A DNA stretch of 64,000 nucleotides from Giardia muris (lineage: Eukaryota > Fornicata > Diplomonadida > Hexamitidae). The notes beneath the pieces were generated by a model. The model was given only the letters and a program-made list of their open reading frames with translations. It had not been told where the DNA came from and did no database searches. Of the stretch, positions 38,119-46,387 are shown piece after piece (the first letter of the stretch is position 1; each line of letters begins with the position of its first letter). The stretch spans positions 2,604,001-2,668,000 of the forward strand of contig CM016925.1 of NCBI GenBank assembly GCA_006247105.1, read 5' to 3'. Made by a program: the position numbers and the translations under genes.

Positions 38119-39417
38119 TTATTTGATGGTCGGGCGAATGATAATTGTGTATACGCTGGAGACGAAACCACTGATGGCATAAAAGAACCCTAAGACGACG
38201 AGTGTCATACTAAGAATCGCGAGGTGGCGTGGTCCTTTTGAACGACGAGCAACTGTATATCCAAACATACCAGGGATGATGTACACCACCGGGGAACCAC
38301 AGATCGATGCTGTGAAACTTAAGATCATATCCATATCCGAGATGAATGTTGCAAGAAGCGTTGGGATTGTAACGAGAAGGACAATGATGAGGACTGTCCA
38401 CTTGTATGGCACTTGTCGGTTTTCCGGCCATGCTACAGACTCAATGGCCTTACGGACCCCAAAGGTAACCAAAGGATAAGAGAAGATGATGACCAGGATC
38501 ATTGCGGAGTTTGCTATGTAGAAAAAGACGGAGGCGTTTGAGAGGCTTGCAATATTCTTCAGGATATCCGACTTAACAGCACTGGTGAAGGCAAAGTAGC
38601 CAAACAAGGACATTGTAGAGTTGAAGACGATTGTGACGATGCTTGTGATAAGAGTGACCCAGTTCATACGGCTGATACTCCTATTTTTCAGCTCGTAATA
38701 GATATTCGGCATGTTATAATGGCCACAGAACGCTGTAGTGAACAAAGGGAACGAGGTGAAGGTGTCGATAGACCAATTGAAGGAAACTGGGGGGTCAATA
38801 CTCATAGATAGGCCTGGAACCGTATGGATAAGGATACAGAAGGAGGCGACGACGCAGATAACGTAAAAGATGCTTGAAAGAGCTATTAGAGATGTGAACC
38901 TCAAGAAGTTAATCCGTGGGAGGAAACAGATTGGGAGAATAACAATACACATTATACTCCAAAGCGCCAATCTTCGTTTCCAGCTTGCTCCTTCCGCATC
39001 TTCTGGCCACCAGAACATATTATCACGAATGACGATGCAATATGATGCTAGAGAGCCGAAGGTATAGACAATGACCATGATGGCGATGAAGATTGAGATC
39101 CGCTTGTTATATAAACGTGATGAAATATCACGATATTGAAATGAGCCCGTATACGCGCTTGCCACGGTCAGAAGGTGAAAGCCGTATGTCGACGAGATGC
39201 CAACAAGAAGAAGGCATAAAATTCCGAAGACCCAGCCACAGTTCTTGAGGTTGTAAGGAAGTGTCATTATTCCGCAACCAACAATTGTCTTCGTCAGATT
39301 GAAAGAAGAGGACGCGATGGTCGCACGGCCCTCATGCTCAATTGGCTGCTTCTCCTTGTTCTCTTCGTCAGTTGTTAAAGGAACCGACTCGATCCCGCTT
39401 TGAGAAAGATCACTCAT
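38119..39417 (-). CDS. Amino-acid transporter (AAAP / SLC38-like)
   Basis: A 432-residue membrane protein with about 11 hydrophobic segments. It opens with the family's first-helix pattern SSSFNLTKTIVGCGIMTLPYNLKNCGW, the unwound GxG/MxLP region typical of amino-acid/auxin permeases. Later helices include FTSLIALSSIFYVICVVASF and TLVVLGFFYAISGFVSSVY. The N-terminal 35 residues are acidic and cytosolic. Such carriers move neutral or cationic amino acids with H+ or Na+; the substrate cannot be read from sequence. Its ATG overlaps the TGA of the upstream POLD2 gene (ATGA). Confidence 0.88.
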   Translation of the reverse strand: MSDLSQSGIESVPLTTDEENKEKQPIEHEGRATIASSSFNLTKTIVGCGIMTLPYNLKNCGWVFGILCLLLVGISSTYGFHLLTVASAYTGSFQYRDISSRLYNKRISIFIAIMVIVYTFGSLASYCIVIRDNMFWWPEDAEGASWKRRLALWSIMCIVILPICFLPRINFLRFTSLIALSSIFYVICVVASFCILIHTVPGLSMSIDPPVSFNWSIDTFTSFPLFTTAFCGHYNMPNIYYELKNRSISRMNWVTLITSIVTIVFNSTMSLFGYFAFTSAVKSDILKNIASLSNASVFFYIANSAMILVIIFSYPLVTFGVRKAIESVAWPENRQVPYKWTVLIIVLLVTIPTLLATFISDMDMILSFTASICGSPVVYIIPGMFGYTVARRSKGPRHLAILSMTLVVLGFFYAISGFVSSVYTIIIRPTIK

Positions 39418-40757
39418 TTATTTCGAGCAAGGCATAGGTGTTGAAAGGCACCAGTGGCAGGGCAGAAGAGCACTCCCCTACCCTGGGTTACAAGGCGTGG
39501 GACGCAGATGATAGTGCATTGCTTTGGTTGGCCTTCCCAAATGTACGTTACTGTGGAGGCTGCTACTCTAGTAGTCGAGCCTATAATAATGGCAGTGGGA
39601 GGGATAGGAAATCGGAAGGCATCATTAGCTAAAGGCTTTGAGGGCATATATAACGGTGCTAGTGGGCAAACATTTCCACAGAGAAGAAGAAGAGAGGCAA
39701 GCTCTTCCTCAGTAGCGTTATCCTTCCCTTCCCACACTATGTACTGCTTAAGATACTGAAGAGAGGCGGCATCGATAAAGTAGATCGTCCCAGTGGACTC
39801 CTGAAGAATACAAGGGCATGGGAGGCGTTGAAAAGATCTCTCATTCCGTGTATACATGGCTGCACGTTGTAGAAGTAGCTCCGGTACCGGGTCTTGTGGC
39901 CACATATGGGTGGTTGGATCATCACTCCCTGGGATTAGTATCACATCGGCTAATCCTATGCACTGCTTAAGAAATGCATCTCCAATGTCATAGGAGGCGT
40001 GCATCTCCGCAAAGGTCGTCGTTGGGCTCAACTCATAATGGTCCATAAAGCTCTTTGCGGCGGGTGCATCTTCTGGAGCGGCGAATAGATTTCCACAAAT
40101 GATGAGTCTAAGAGGCCCCTGTCTCAATCCACGTAAAGAGACCAAAAAGTCGAGTAGTTCCATAGAGTAACGTAGCTGTGCCGGATCTGCACCACCAAGC
40201 CCTAGACCAGAGACGATTACGACGACATCATTATTAGTTGTCAACAATGAACTTGGAGGTTGTGGCTCCATCTTCATGAGGCGTGAGGAGAACATGATCT
40301 CCGAGACCGCAAGCCCATTATTTGATTGGAGATGACCTCGAACAGCAACGACCGCACCGGGGATTAGGACAGTTCTAAACTTGACCTCATTACTAAGATC
40401 CAATCGGAGCTTAACGCCAGCATCCTCTAAGAAAAAGACGTCATCCTGAACGACACGTTCTATAGGAGGCCGAGCAATAACTGGAGGAAGAAGTTTCGAG
40501 TACGCCTTGAGAACAGAGACTCGACGCTTTGGAAGGACGTAGAGCAACCCAAATAGGCAGATATCATCCTGACGTTCGTATTCCTCTGATAGGTTCGTCT
40601 GACTCAGACGTGGAATCTGACGAGTTGTGGGCCAGAGCTCAGCGGCGTAAATGGAGAGTCCCTTCTCCCCGCTAGCAAGTCTGTCAGCCAGCATCATATG
40701 GTACCCTCCCTTCTGGACGGAGTTAAGAAAGTGTGAAGAGGCGGCCCACCCATTCAT
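39414..40757 (-). CDS. POLD2: DNA polymerase delta small subunit (B subunit, POLD2-like)
   Basis: A 447-residue protein with an OB-fold half (residues about 60-165, containing PGAVVAVRGHLQS) and an inactive phosphoesterase half. Recognisable family blocks are VVVIVSGLGLGG, LRLIICGNLF and LADVILIPGSDDPTTHMWPQDPVP, matching the POLD2 pattern of a G-N element followed by MPGxxDPTN and a Pro-rich stretch. POLD2/Pol31 links the catalytic subunit to the other delta (and zeta) subunits. The start follows GGAAATAA, and its ATG overlaps the TGA of the upstream pseudokinase-ankyrin gene; its own TGA overlaps the transporter's ATG. Confidence 0.85.
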   Translation of the reverse strand: MNGWAASSHFLNSVQKGGYHMMLADRLASGEKGLSIYAAELWPTTRQIPRLSQTNLSEEYERQDDICLFGLLYVLPKRRVSVLKAYSKLLPPVIARPPIERVVQDDVFFLEDAGVKLRLDLSNEVKFRTVLIPGAVVAVRGHLQSNNGLAVSEIMFSSRLMKMEPQPPSSLLTTNNDVVVIVSGLGLGGADPAQLRYSMELLDFLVSLRGLRQGPLRLIICGNLFAAPEDAPAAKSFMDHYELSPTTTFAEMHASYDIGDAFLKQCIGLADVILIPGSDDPTTHMWPQDPVPELLLQRAAMYTRNERSFQRLPCPCILQESTGTIYFIDAASLQYLKQYIVWEGKDNATEEELASLLLLCGNVCPLAPLYMPSKPLANDAFRFPIPPTAIIIGSTTRVAASTVTYIWEGQPKQCTIICVPRLVTQGRGVLFCPATGAFQHLCLARNK

Positions 40758-42835
40758 TTATTTCCCTTATGTAGGATCCAATCCCGAATCAGACCTTCTA
40801 CGGTGTGGTCTATGTCTGGAGATCGCCGGAGTGTTTGTAATTCTTCTGTAGATAGGATAGGTGCTTCCAAAGGAAGGAGAAGACGGACTATATCGACATG
40901 TCCCCAACGGACGGCAAAGGACAAGGCAGTCTGCAGCCGAGGAGTTCGTAAGCCCGCCTCCAGAGGTATCAATAGCCGTACGCAATGGATATGCCCATTC
41001 CTCGCCGCATGCATCAGAGCAGACCAACCGCTACTATCCTGCTTCTTGCTCTCCTTTGGTCCTTGTTCTACCTTAGAGTCAAGTTGCAACAGCGCTGCAA
41101 TTGCTTCCTCATAACCAGAACTGGCGGCTAGCATGAGGGCCGTCGTCCCGAACTTATCTTGCATCCCTAGCTCGCAACTCAGGAGTTTCACCACTGAGAC
41201 ATTGTTCCTCATAGCCGCTATCATTAAAGCCGTTCTAAACGTGTCAGTCGTCGCACCAGCCTCAACGAGAAGAACGGCAGCAGCACTTGAGGCGTTATGC
41301 TTGGCTGCTAGCATCAGGGCTGTATATCCCTCTTGATTGCGGCATCCATCTTCAACTTCTGCGAGCCGTATGCACCCCTGGATATTACAGGATCGTGCTG
41401 CTATGTGAATGGCGTATTCACCAGAATTTGACACCAACCGGGCTTCTTTCTCGGCTAGAAGAGAATAGATCGAGCCTGAAAGGTGGCACGCCGCCGCACG
41501 CATCAGGGCGGTCATCCCATCTTTATCGCGCAAGCCTGCTTCATATGGGAGTAGAAGCAATGCACACTCGAGGTTACATGCGGTTGCGGCAAGCATGAGT
41601 GCTGTTGTCCCATCAGCCCTTTGCAGTCCAGCTTCTAGGGGTAAGAGGAGCTTAACGCATGCTATAGTTCGAGATAAGACTGCGAGCATTAAGGCCGTGG
41701 TACCATAAGTGCCATCCGAATGGGAAGTCGTTTGCATGCGTGCCTCTGCGTTCAGAAGCTGGGGAATGGCTTCAAGTCTTTCATGTTCGACGGCAAACAT
41801 GAGCGCGGTCTTTCCATGAGCGTTCGTCATGCCCACGTAATTCTCAAGAGCATCTGGTATGATGGCATCTATACCCTCTTTTAACGCCACCATTAGGGGG
41901 GTATCTTGTGACGAACCGATCCGATGCTCCTCAAGATGCGGAGAGGATAAACGTAAGTGATGAATCCATGCCTGGATGGCCGGATGAAGTAACATATCTC
42001 CGATCGAGAAGCGGATGGTCGTATCAGTTGAAAGTAGACGGTAGCCAATGATCGTCATTGTCATCGAATATCTTGTAAAGTAGAGCGATTCGGAGGTATA
42101 GTTGTGCATTCCTGGCTCTGCAAGAAGGACTAATAACCGACCAACCATATATGTCTCTGCTTGAAGTAGTGCTCGCAATGTACCATATCCTGAAAGTGTA
42201 TGCCCGGGCCGAATATAGAAGCTCAATGGTGGGAGGGAAAAGGTCTCAAATAGGTTAAGAGTTGCTCTTTCTAAAAGGAACTGAGATCGAATACAACGTG
42301 GAAGGTCATCGCACATGGCTGACCAATGAAAGAGATATGGGGCCAAATATGTTAATACATCTAACTGGCAGACGCCCTCATCCGTAACTACAAAGCTTTG
42401 AAGGTCAATAAGAGGAAGAGTGAGGTCGTTCGTCAACCCTCGACCCAAAGTCTCCTTCCGAATATTCTGTGCCGCACGGAGACCAAGGAGAATTGTACAA
42501 AGAAGAGACCAAATCAAATGCTCTGGTAATTGAGCACATGAGAATCGTGACTCTAAATACAATGAAGAAAGAGTAGGCCATCGGGCACTAGTTGTACGAA
42601 TAATGAACCCAGCCTGTGTCTCCTCCCATTCAATTATCCGGACAAGCTGTTGTGAAACATGTGCGCGTACACGTTCAAGAATGAGCCGTAACACGAGTGG
42701 ATCTCTGATATAGTCATGAGAGATAAATCGTTCCTCTATTCTACTGTGTACCCCCGAGTGTGTAGGATGACGCATGAGGAAGGGACCAAGATAGCGTGAC
42801 TGCTCTTGTTCTAGCCCCGGTTCTGTAGATGACAT
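40754..42835 (-). CDS. NEK-like pseudokinase with C-terminal ankyrin repeats
   Basis: A 693-residue protein. Residues about 45-325 keep the skeleton of a kinase fold. LPEHLIWSLLCTILLGLRAAQ fits the helix before the catalytic loop, and RFSIGDMLLHPAIQAW fits the end of the C-lobe. The catalytic loop reads LTNDLTLPLIDLQSF rather than HRDLKPEN. There is no Gly loop, no VAxK lysine and no DFG (DVLTYL stands there). Catalysis is therefore unlikely. Residues about 325-680 form roughly ten ankyrin repeats (KTALMFAVEHER, TTALMLAATACN, WSALMHAARNGH). Inactive NEK-ankyrin proteins are common in Giardia. The stop TGA overlaps the ATG of POLD2. The start follows GATACAAAA. Confidence 0.8.
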   Translation of the reverse strand: MSSTEPGLEQEQSRYLGPFLMRHPTHSGVHSRIEERFISHDYIRDPLVLRLILERVRAHVSQQLVRIIEWEETQAGFIIRTTSARWPTLSSLYLESRFSCAQLPEHLIWSLLCTILLGLRAAQNIRKETLGRGLTNDLTLPLIDLQSFVVTDEGVCQLDVLTYLAPYLFHWSAMCDDLPRCIRSQFLLERATLNLFETFSLPPLSFYIRPGHTLSGYGTLRALLQAETYMVGRLLVLLAEPGMHNYTSESLYFTRYSMTMTIIGYRLLSTDTTIRFSIGDMLLHPAIQAWIHHLRLSSPHLEEHRIGSSQDTPLMVALKEGIDAIIPDALENYVGMTNAHGKTALMFAVEHERLEAIPQLLNAEARMQTTSHSDGTYGTTALMLAVLSRTIACVKLLLPLEAGLQRADGTTALMLAATACNLECALLLLPYEAGLRDKDGMTALMRAAACHLSGSIYSLLAEKEARLVSNSGEYAIHIAARSCNIQGCIRLAEVEDGCRNQEGYTALMLAAKHNASSAAAVLLVEAGATTDTFRTALMIAAMRNNVSVVKLLSCELGMQDKFGTTALMLAASSGYEEAIAALLQLDSKVEQGPKESKKQDSSGWSALMHAARNGHIHCVRLLIPLEAGLRTPRLQTALSFAVRWGHVDIVRLLLPLEAPILSTEELQTLRRSPDIDHTVEGLIRDWILHKGNK

Positions 42836-42842
42836 TTTTGTA

Positions 42843-45800
42843 TCAGTCCAACAAGAGCATTGGCTTTAGAACTGAGAAAGCAACGCATTTGTTGAATGTA
42901 GGTGTGACGGTGCTCTCAGTGGCCGTGGGAAATAGGAAGAGGAGATAGCATCGGCAGGGCCGAAGGGATTGATCTGCAAGCCCGAAGAGTGTACCTTCCC
43001 AGAAGAAAGGTTCCAAGTATGGCCGAAGTCTTCCAAAGGCAACCGAACGTTCGCCAGGGTCGAGGACTGTAGGCCCACTAAGAAGTTCAATGCAAAGTGG
43101 ATCAGAGATATGTAATGCCATGCCAATGAATTGACGACATGCAAGATAGTATTCCCTGATACAAAGGTCCAGCAATAAAGGTTTAAGCGAATCGAGAGTT
43201 ATCTTAAACCCATGTATCGGTGTGGCGGGTGAGATATGACCTTCGGAATGTCCCTCCTCCTTTATTGGGTTAAGTGTGCATTCCAACTCTTCTAGTTGGC
43301 GTTCATATTCAACCAATCCAATGGCCAGAAGCTCAAGAAGCACTTGTCTTTTGGATAAGGTCGTCAAGATCATATCAAGGCTTTGAGCAGCACGAAGACC
43401 AAAGTCGATGTCTATAGTCCTTTGACGAAGAAGTGATAAAAGAGCCTGAAGGTTTCTTACTTCATGTGATAAGGCTTGAACTTCAATCATTACATGCTCG
43501 CCTTGACTCATGAGAAAGGAATTAGGATAAGGATACAGTATAGATATCGTCCCATCCTTCAAGGTGTTTAAGGTCTCTTTTGGTGGTGCGAAGGTAAGAG
43601 TTCCAAACGTCATGGTATTGTTTGTATCTCTTGAGACTTCTACTAAACCTAATCGTAGTCTACACATGTCATCGTTTGAAGCCGGAAGCACCCCAGCATA
43701 ATAGCCTTTCCTTGCCAAGAAGAGGAGAAACAGTTCTGTTAATACAGTTGAGGTATCTGAAGTAAGTCTTTCGAGGACGATTCCTTCCTCTAGGATCCAA
43801 AGGATAATAGCCTTCAGAAGAGTATCATATAAGATGGCAGGTTGTGCGCCTTCTAACTCCTTTTGTAGCTCCCACGTCATGATAGGAAGGTTGAAGAAGA
43901 AAAGAAACGTCATTTGAAGGTCCCTACATAGGTCTACGGTTACACCACCATCTGTACCATCCACCCATGGTAAAGTGCGTTCTTTCCTCGTTAATAAATC
44001 GATACATTGATTGGCCCTAACAAGCATCTGATATAATTGACAATGATATGAGGTATTGAAGACATGCCCGATGAATGGGATAGTTATGCGGTCCGCTATT
44101 AACCGTTGAAGGTGTTGAATAACTTCCCTTAGCAAGAAGAATCGCCATTTCTCAGATCGATCTTGTTGAATTCCAGTTACAAGTCTACAAAGTAGGCATC
44201 CTCGTGGACATGGAATATCCTTCATGATGAATTCGCAACCATCAATAATTTGAGTTGCTATATCTAAGCAATTGATACGTGGACTATTCCGATGATTAAA
44301 CTTATCAACTATGAACTGTGTAAACTGATTTGCCTTCTGTTGTAGCTCTAATGACTCTGGAATCCTTTCAAATATCCCTTCTAAGGAAAGCATATCATCT
44401 TCCTCATCTAATTCGCTTACTAACTCTATTAAAGGAAATGCGCCGGAACAATATTGAGCGAAGTCATGAAAAGTTGATAAAGACGTCGTTATCAATGAAA
44501 ATATCCAAGATGGTGCGTCTTCAAACTGTATGGAAGGAACTGAAAGTGTACCTATAGGTGCGATACCAAAATGCATAGTGATGGTACAAAGCTCAAGAGG
44601 GTTACGTAAACATAACCCAACAAAGGGTAACTGGGAGAATTGAAGCGTGTCAATCACGTCCAAAAGGGAAAGACGGTATTGTATATCCCATAACTGCATC
44701 AGTGAAGAGGAGTCCTTTCTCTTATAGTTATGCGCAACATGAAAAGCATCTTTCAAACGTTCATGTCGATCCCATATGATGGTCCTCATGGTATTAGCAT
44801 ACATCTTCTCAAACGTCAACCCATACCAATGTAGACTAAAGGATTCGCGTGAATGGACGCGAGAATATATGCTAACTCCAAGACCTTCGAAAACACGCCA
44901 AAGGGAGCTTGAATTTGAACTTGAAGTGGCATATGACGTAAGGATTCCAGTACGAAAGGCTTGCGGTGCATGGCTGGAGAGTGGGAAGCGAAGAGGTATA
45001 GCACGTGAAAGAAGGACACTAAGGTTAGGCTTCTTTGACTTTCTATTTGGTACTGTATTGAGAATAACATTATTCGAGGTATCAATTGGAAGCCACTCAA
45101 CTAAGGGCCACATGATATCATCAACACCTTGTAATGTCCTTGCTAATGCCTTCGCTAATGCTCTTTGATTTGGTTTGCTCGGTCCTTCTTTCACCTTCTT
45201 TGTCTGTTGACCACGAGTAAAATAAGCGGTCAATCCAGTGATCTTCGTCATGAGTTGTGTTGTTAATCCTATTGACTTCTCTTCTGGATACGGATAGCTT
45301 TTGTCCTCCAGCTCCTTGCTCTCAGGTGTTTGCTGATGATACATCCGTTGTAAAGCTGGAATAGGACTTGGACCTATCCAACCCCTCCAATTATATCTGC
45401 TTTGCCGTAGAACCTCTTGTAATGCTCGAATGGATTCATTCGTGTCAGTAATATCAAAGCAGGTTGAAATCCCACCACCGTTTAGAACCGCCATTAATAA
45501 TCGTTCTTGTGATCTACCATAGAATAGTATACCAGTGTGTTCGTCTTGAAGGCCTAAATTAGCTGTCACTATTATAGGGACGTTTAGATCCATGGTCTTA
45601 GCTATGATCATTGAAGGAATCAAAAGTGCTTGTACATCACTCTCGTTGAGAGTTGGAGATAATGCTGACAATAAATCTTCAACCGTTATGTTTGATCCTG
45701 ATACCCAGATGAGTGCATATGGTACTCCAAGACAAGCAAGAAGACCAGCATTCCCTCCTTGCATCCGTGGTAATTGTTCAGGACGCATGTATGCATCTTC

Positions 45801-46031
45801 TAACGTAATATGACTCGTTTGTTCCATTTGTTCCGTCTGTTCCAGCTCTTTCCTCACTTCTATCATCGGTTTGGTAGAGATCCAAACGAGCGTCAATGTG
45901 TGCTCTTCAAGCGTGAGACATGGGGAGAAGGCCATATATCGTTGCTCATGAGACGTGGTGAGAAAGGTTTTGACGCCACGAAAGAGCGTTTCAAGGCGTG
46001 CCTGAAACTGACGAGAGGAGAAGTATGACAT
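42843..46031 (-). CDS. Large protein of unknown function
   Basis: A 1062-residue protein with no motif I can place. It is mostly mixed alpha/beta in its first 250 residues (LWVISTKP-like and PIIVTANLGL strands), then a Lys-rich linker near 280-310. A long Leu-rich, probably helical remainder follows, with scattered Cys, among them a CPRGCLLC cluster (about residue 608) that may bind metal. No signal peptide and no convincing membrane helix. It ends seven bases upstream of the pseudokinase-ankyrin start, within the minus-strand run. The start at 46031 follows GAGGAGAAAA. It is a long uninterrupted frame, so it is certainly a gene. Confidence 0.8.
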   Translation of the reverse strand: MSYFSSRQFQARLETLFRGVKTFLTTSHEQRYMAFSPCLTLEEHTLTLVWISTKPMIEVRKELEQTEQMEQTSHITLEDAYMRPEQLPRMQGGNAGLLACLGVPYALIWVSGSNITVEDLLSALSPTLNESDVQALLIPSMIIAKTMDLNVPIIVTANLGLQDEHTGILFYGRSQERLLMAVLNGGGISTCFDITDTNESIRALQEVLRQSRYNWRGWIGPSPIPALQRMYHQQTPESKELEDKSYPYPEEKSIGLTTQLMTKITGLTAYFTRGQQTKKVKEGPSKPNQRALAKALARTLQGVDDIMWPLVEWLPIDTSNNVILNTVPNRKSKKPNLSVLLSRAIPLRFPLSSHAPQAFRTGILTSYATSSSNSSSLWRVFEGLGVSIYSRVHSRESFSLHWYGLTFEKMYANTMRTIIWDRHERLKDAFHVAHNYKRKDSSSLMQLWDIQYRLSLLDVIDTLQFSQLPFVGLCLRNPLELCTITMHFGIAPIGTLSVPSIQFEDAPSWIFSLITTSLSTFHDFAQYCSGAFPLIELVSELDEEDDMLSLEGIFERIPESLELQQKANQFTQFIVDKFNHRNSPRINCLDIATQIIDGCEFIMKDIPCPRGCLLCRLVTGIQQDRSEKWRFFLLREVIQHLQRLIADRITIPFIGHVFNTSYHCQLYQMLVRANQCIDLLTRKERTLPWVDGTDGGVTVDLCRDLQMTFLFFFNLPIMTWELQKELEGAQPAILYDTLLKAIILWILEEGIVLERLTSDTSTVLTELFLLFLARKGYYAGVLPASNDDMCRLRLGLVEVSRDTNNTMTFGTLTFAPPKETLNTLKDGTISILYPYPNSFLMSQGEHVMIEVQALSHEVRNLQALLSLLRQRTIDIDFGLRAAQSLDMILTTLSKRQVLLELLAIGLVEYERQLEELECTLNPIKEEGHSEGHISPATPIHGFKITLDSLKPLLLDLCIREYYLACRQFIGMALHISDPLCIELLSGPTVLDPGERSVAFGRLRPYLEPFFWEGTLFGLADQSLRPCRCYLLFLFPTATESTVTPTFNKCVAFSVLKPMLLLD

Positions 46032-46072
46032 TTTTCTCCTCTGATATAACTATCAAGCATTTACCTCCATCG

Positions 46073-46348
46073 TTAAGCGTCTGGCACTTCTACGGCTGCC
46101 TGAAGAATCGTGGCCGTACTCTTCATCGATTCAGTGGACGTTGGCGGGTCGTAAACCTCTGACCTGCAAGCGCTTGTTGACCCATCTCGTACCTGTTTAG
46201 AGCTGTTAATAAGAGCATGAAGATAATGATCATGCTTATTTAGTATCGATTCTGCTTGAGTCATTGACGTATTGGCAACACGAAGCCCTTCACATACCAT
46301 CTCGAGCTCCTGTTGAAGATCTCGAAATAGCTCATCGAGTTGTAACAT
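46073..46348 (-). CDS. Small coiled-coil protein, unknown
   Basis: A 91-residue frame that fills the gap between TOP3B (39 bases upstream) and the large unknown gene (41 bases downstream). It lies in the same direction with an A/T-rich start region (GTAATAAAGGAG). Residues 1-50 form one amphipathic helix pattern (LDELFRDLQQELEMVCEGL, then AESILNKHDHYLHALI); the rest is Ser/Thr-rich. Size and pattern recall small kinetochore or adaptor subunits, but there is no firm match. The strict spacing supports it being real. Confidence 0.6.
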   Translation of the reverse strand: MLQLDELFRDLQQELEMVCEGLRVANTSMTQAESILNKHDHYLHALINSSKQVRDGSTSACRSEVYDPPTSTESMKSTATILQAAVEVPDA

Positions 46349-46387
46349 CTCCTTTATTACACCTCCTAGGCTCGTTACGGACTCGTA

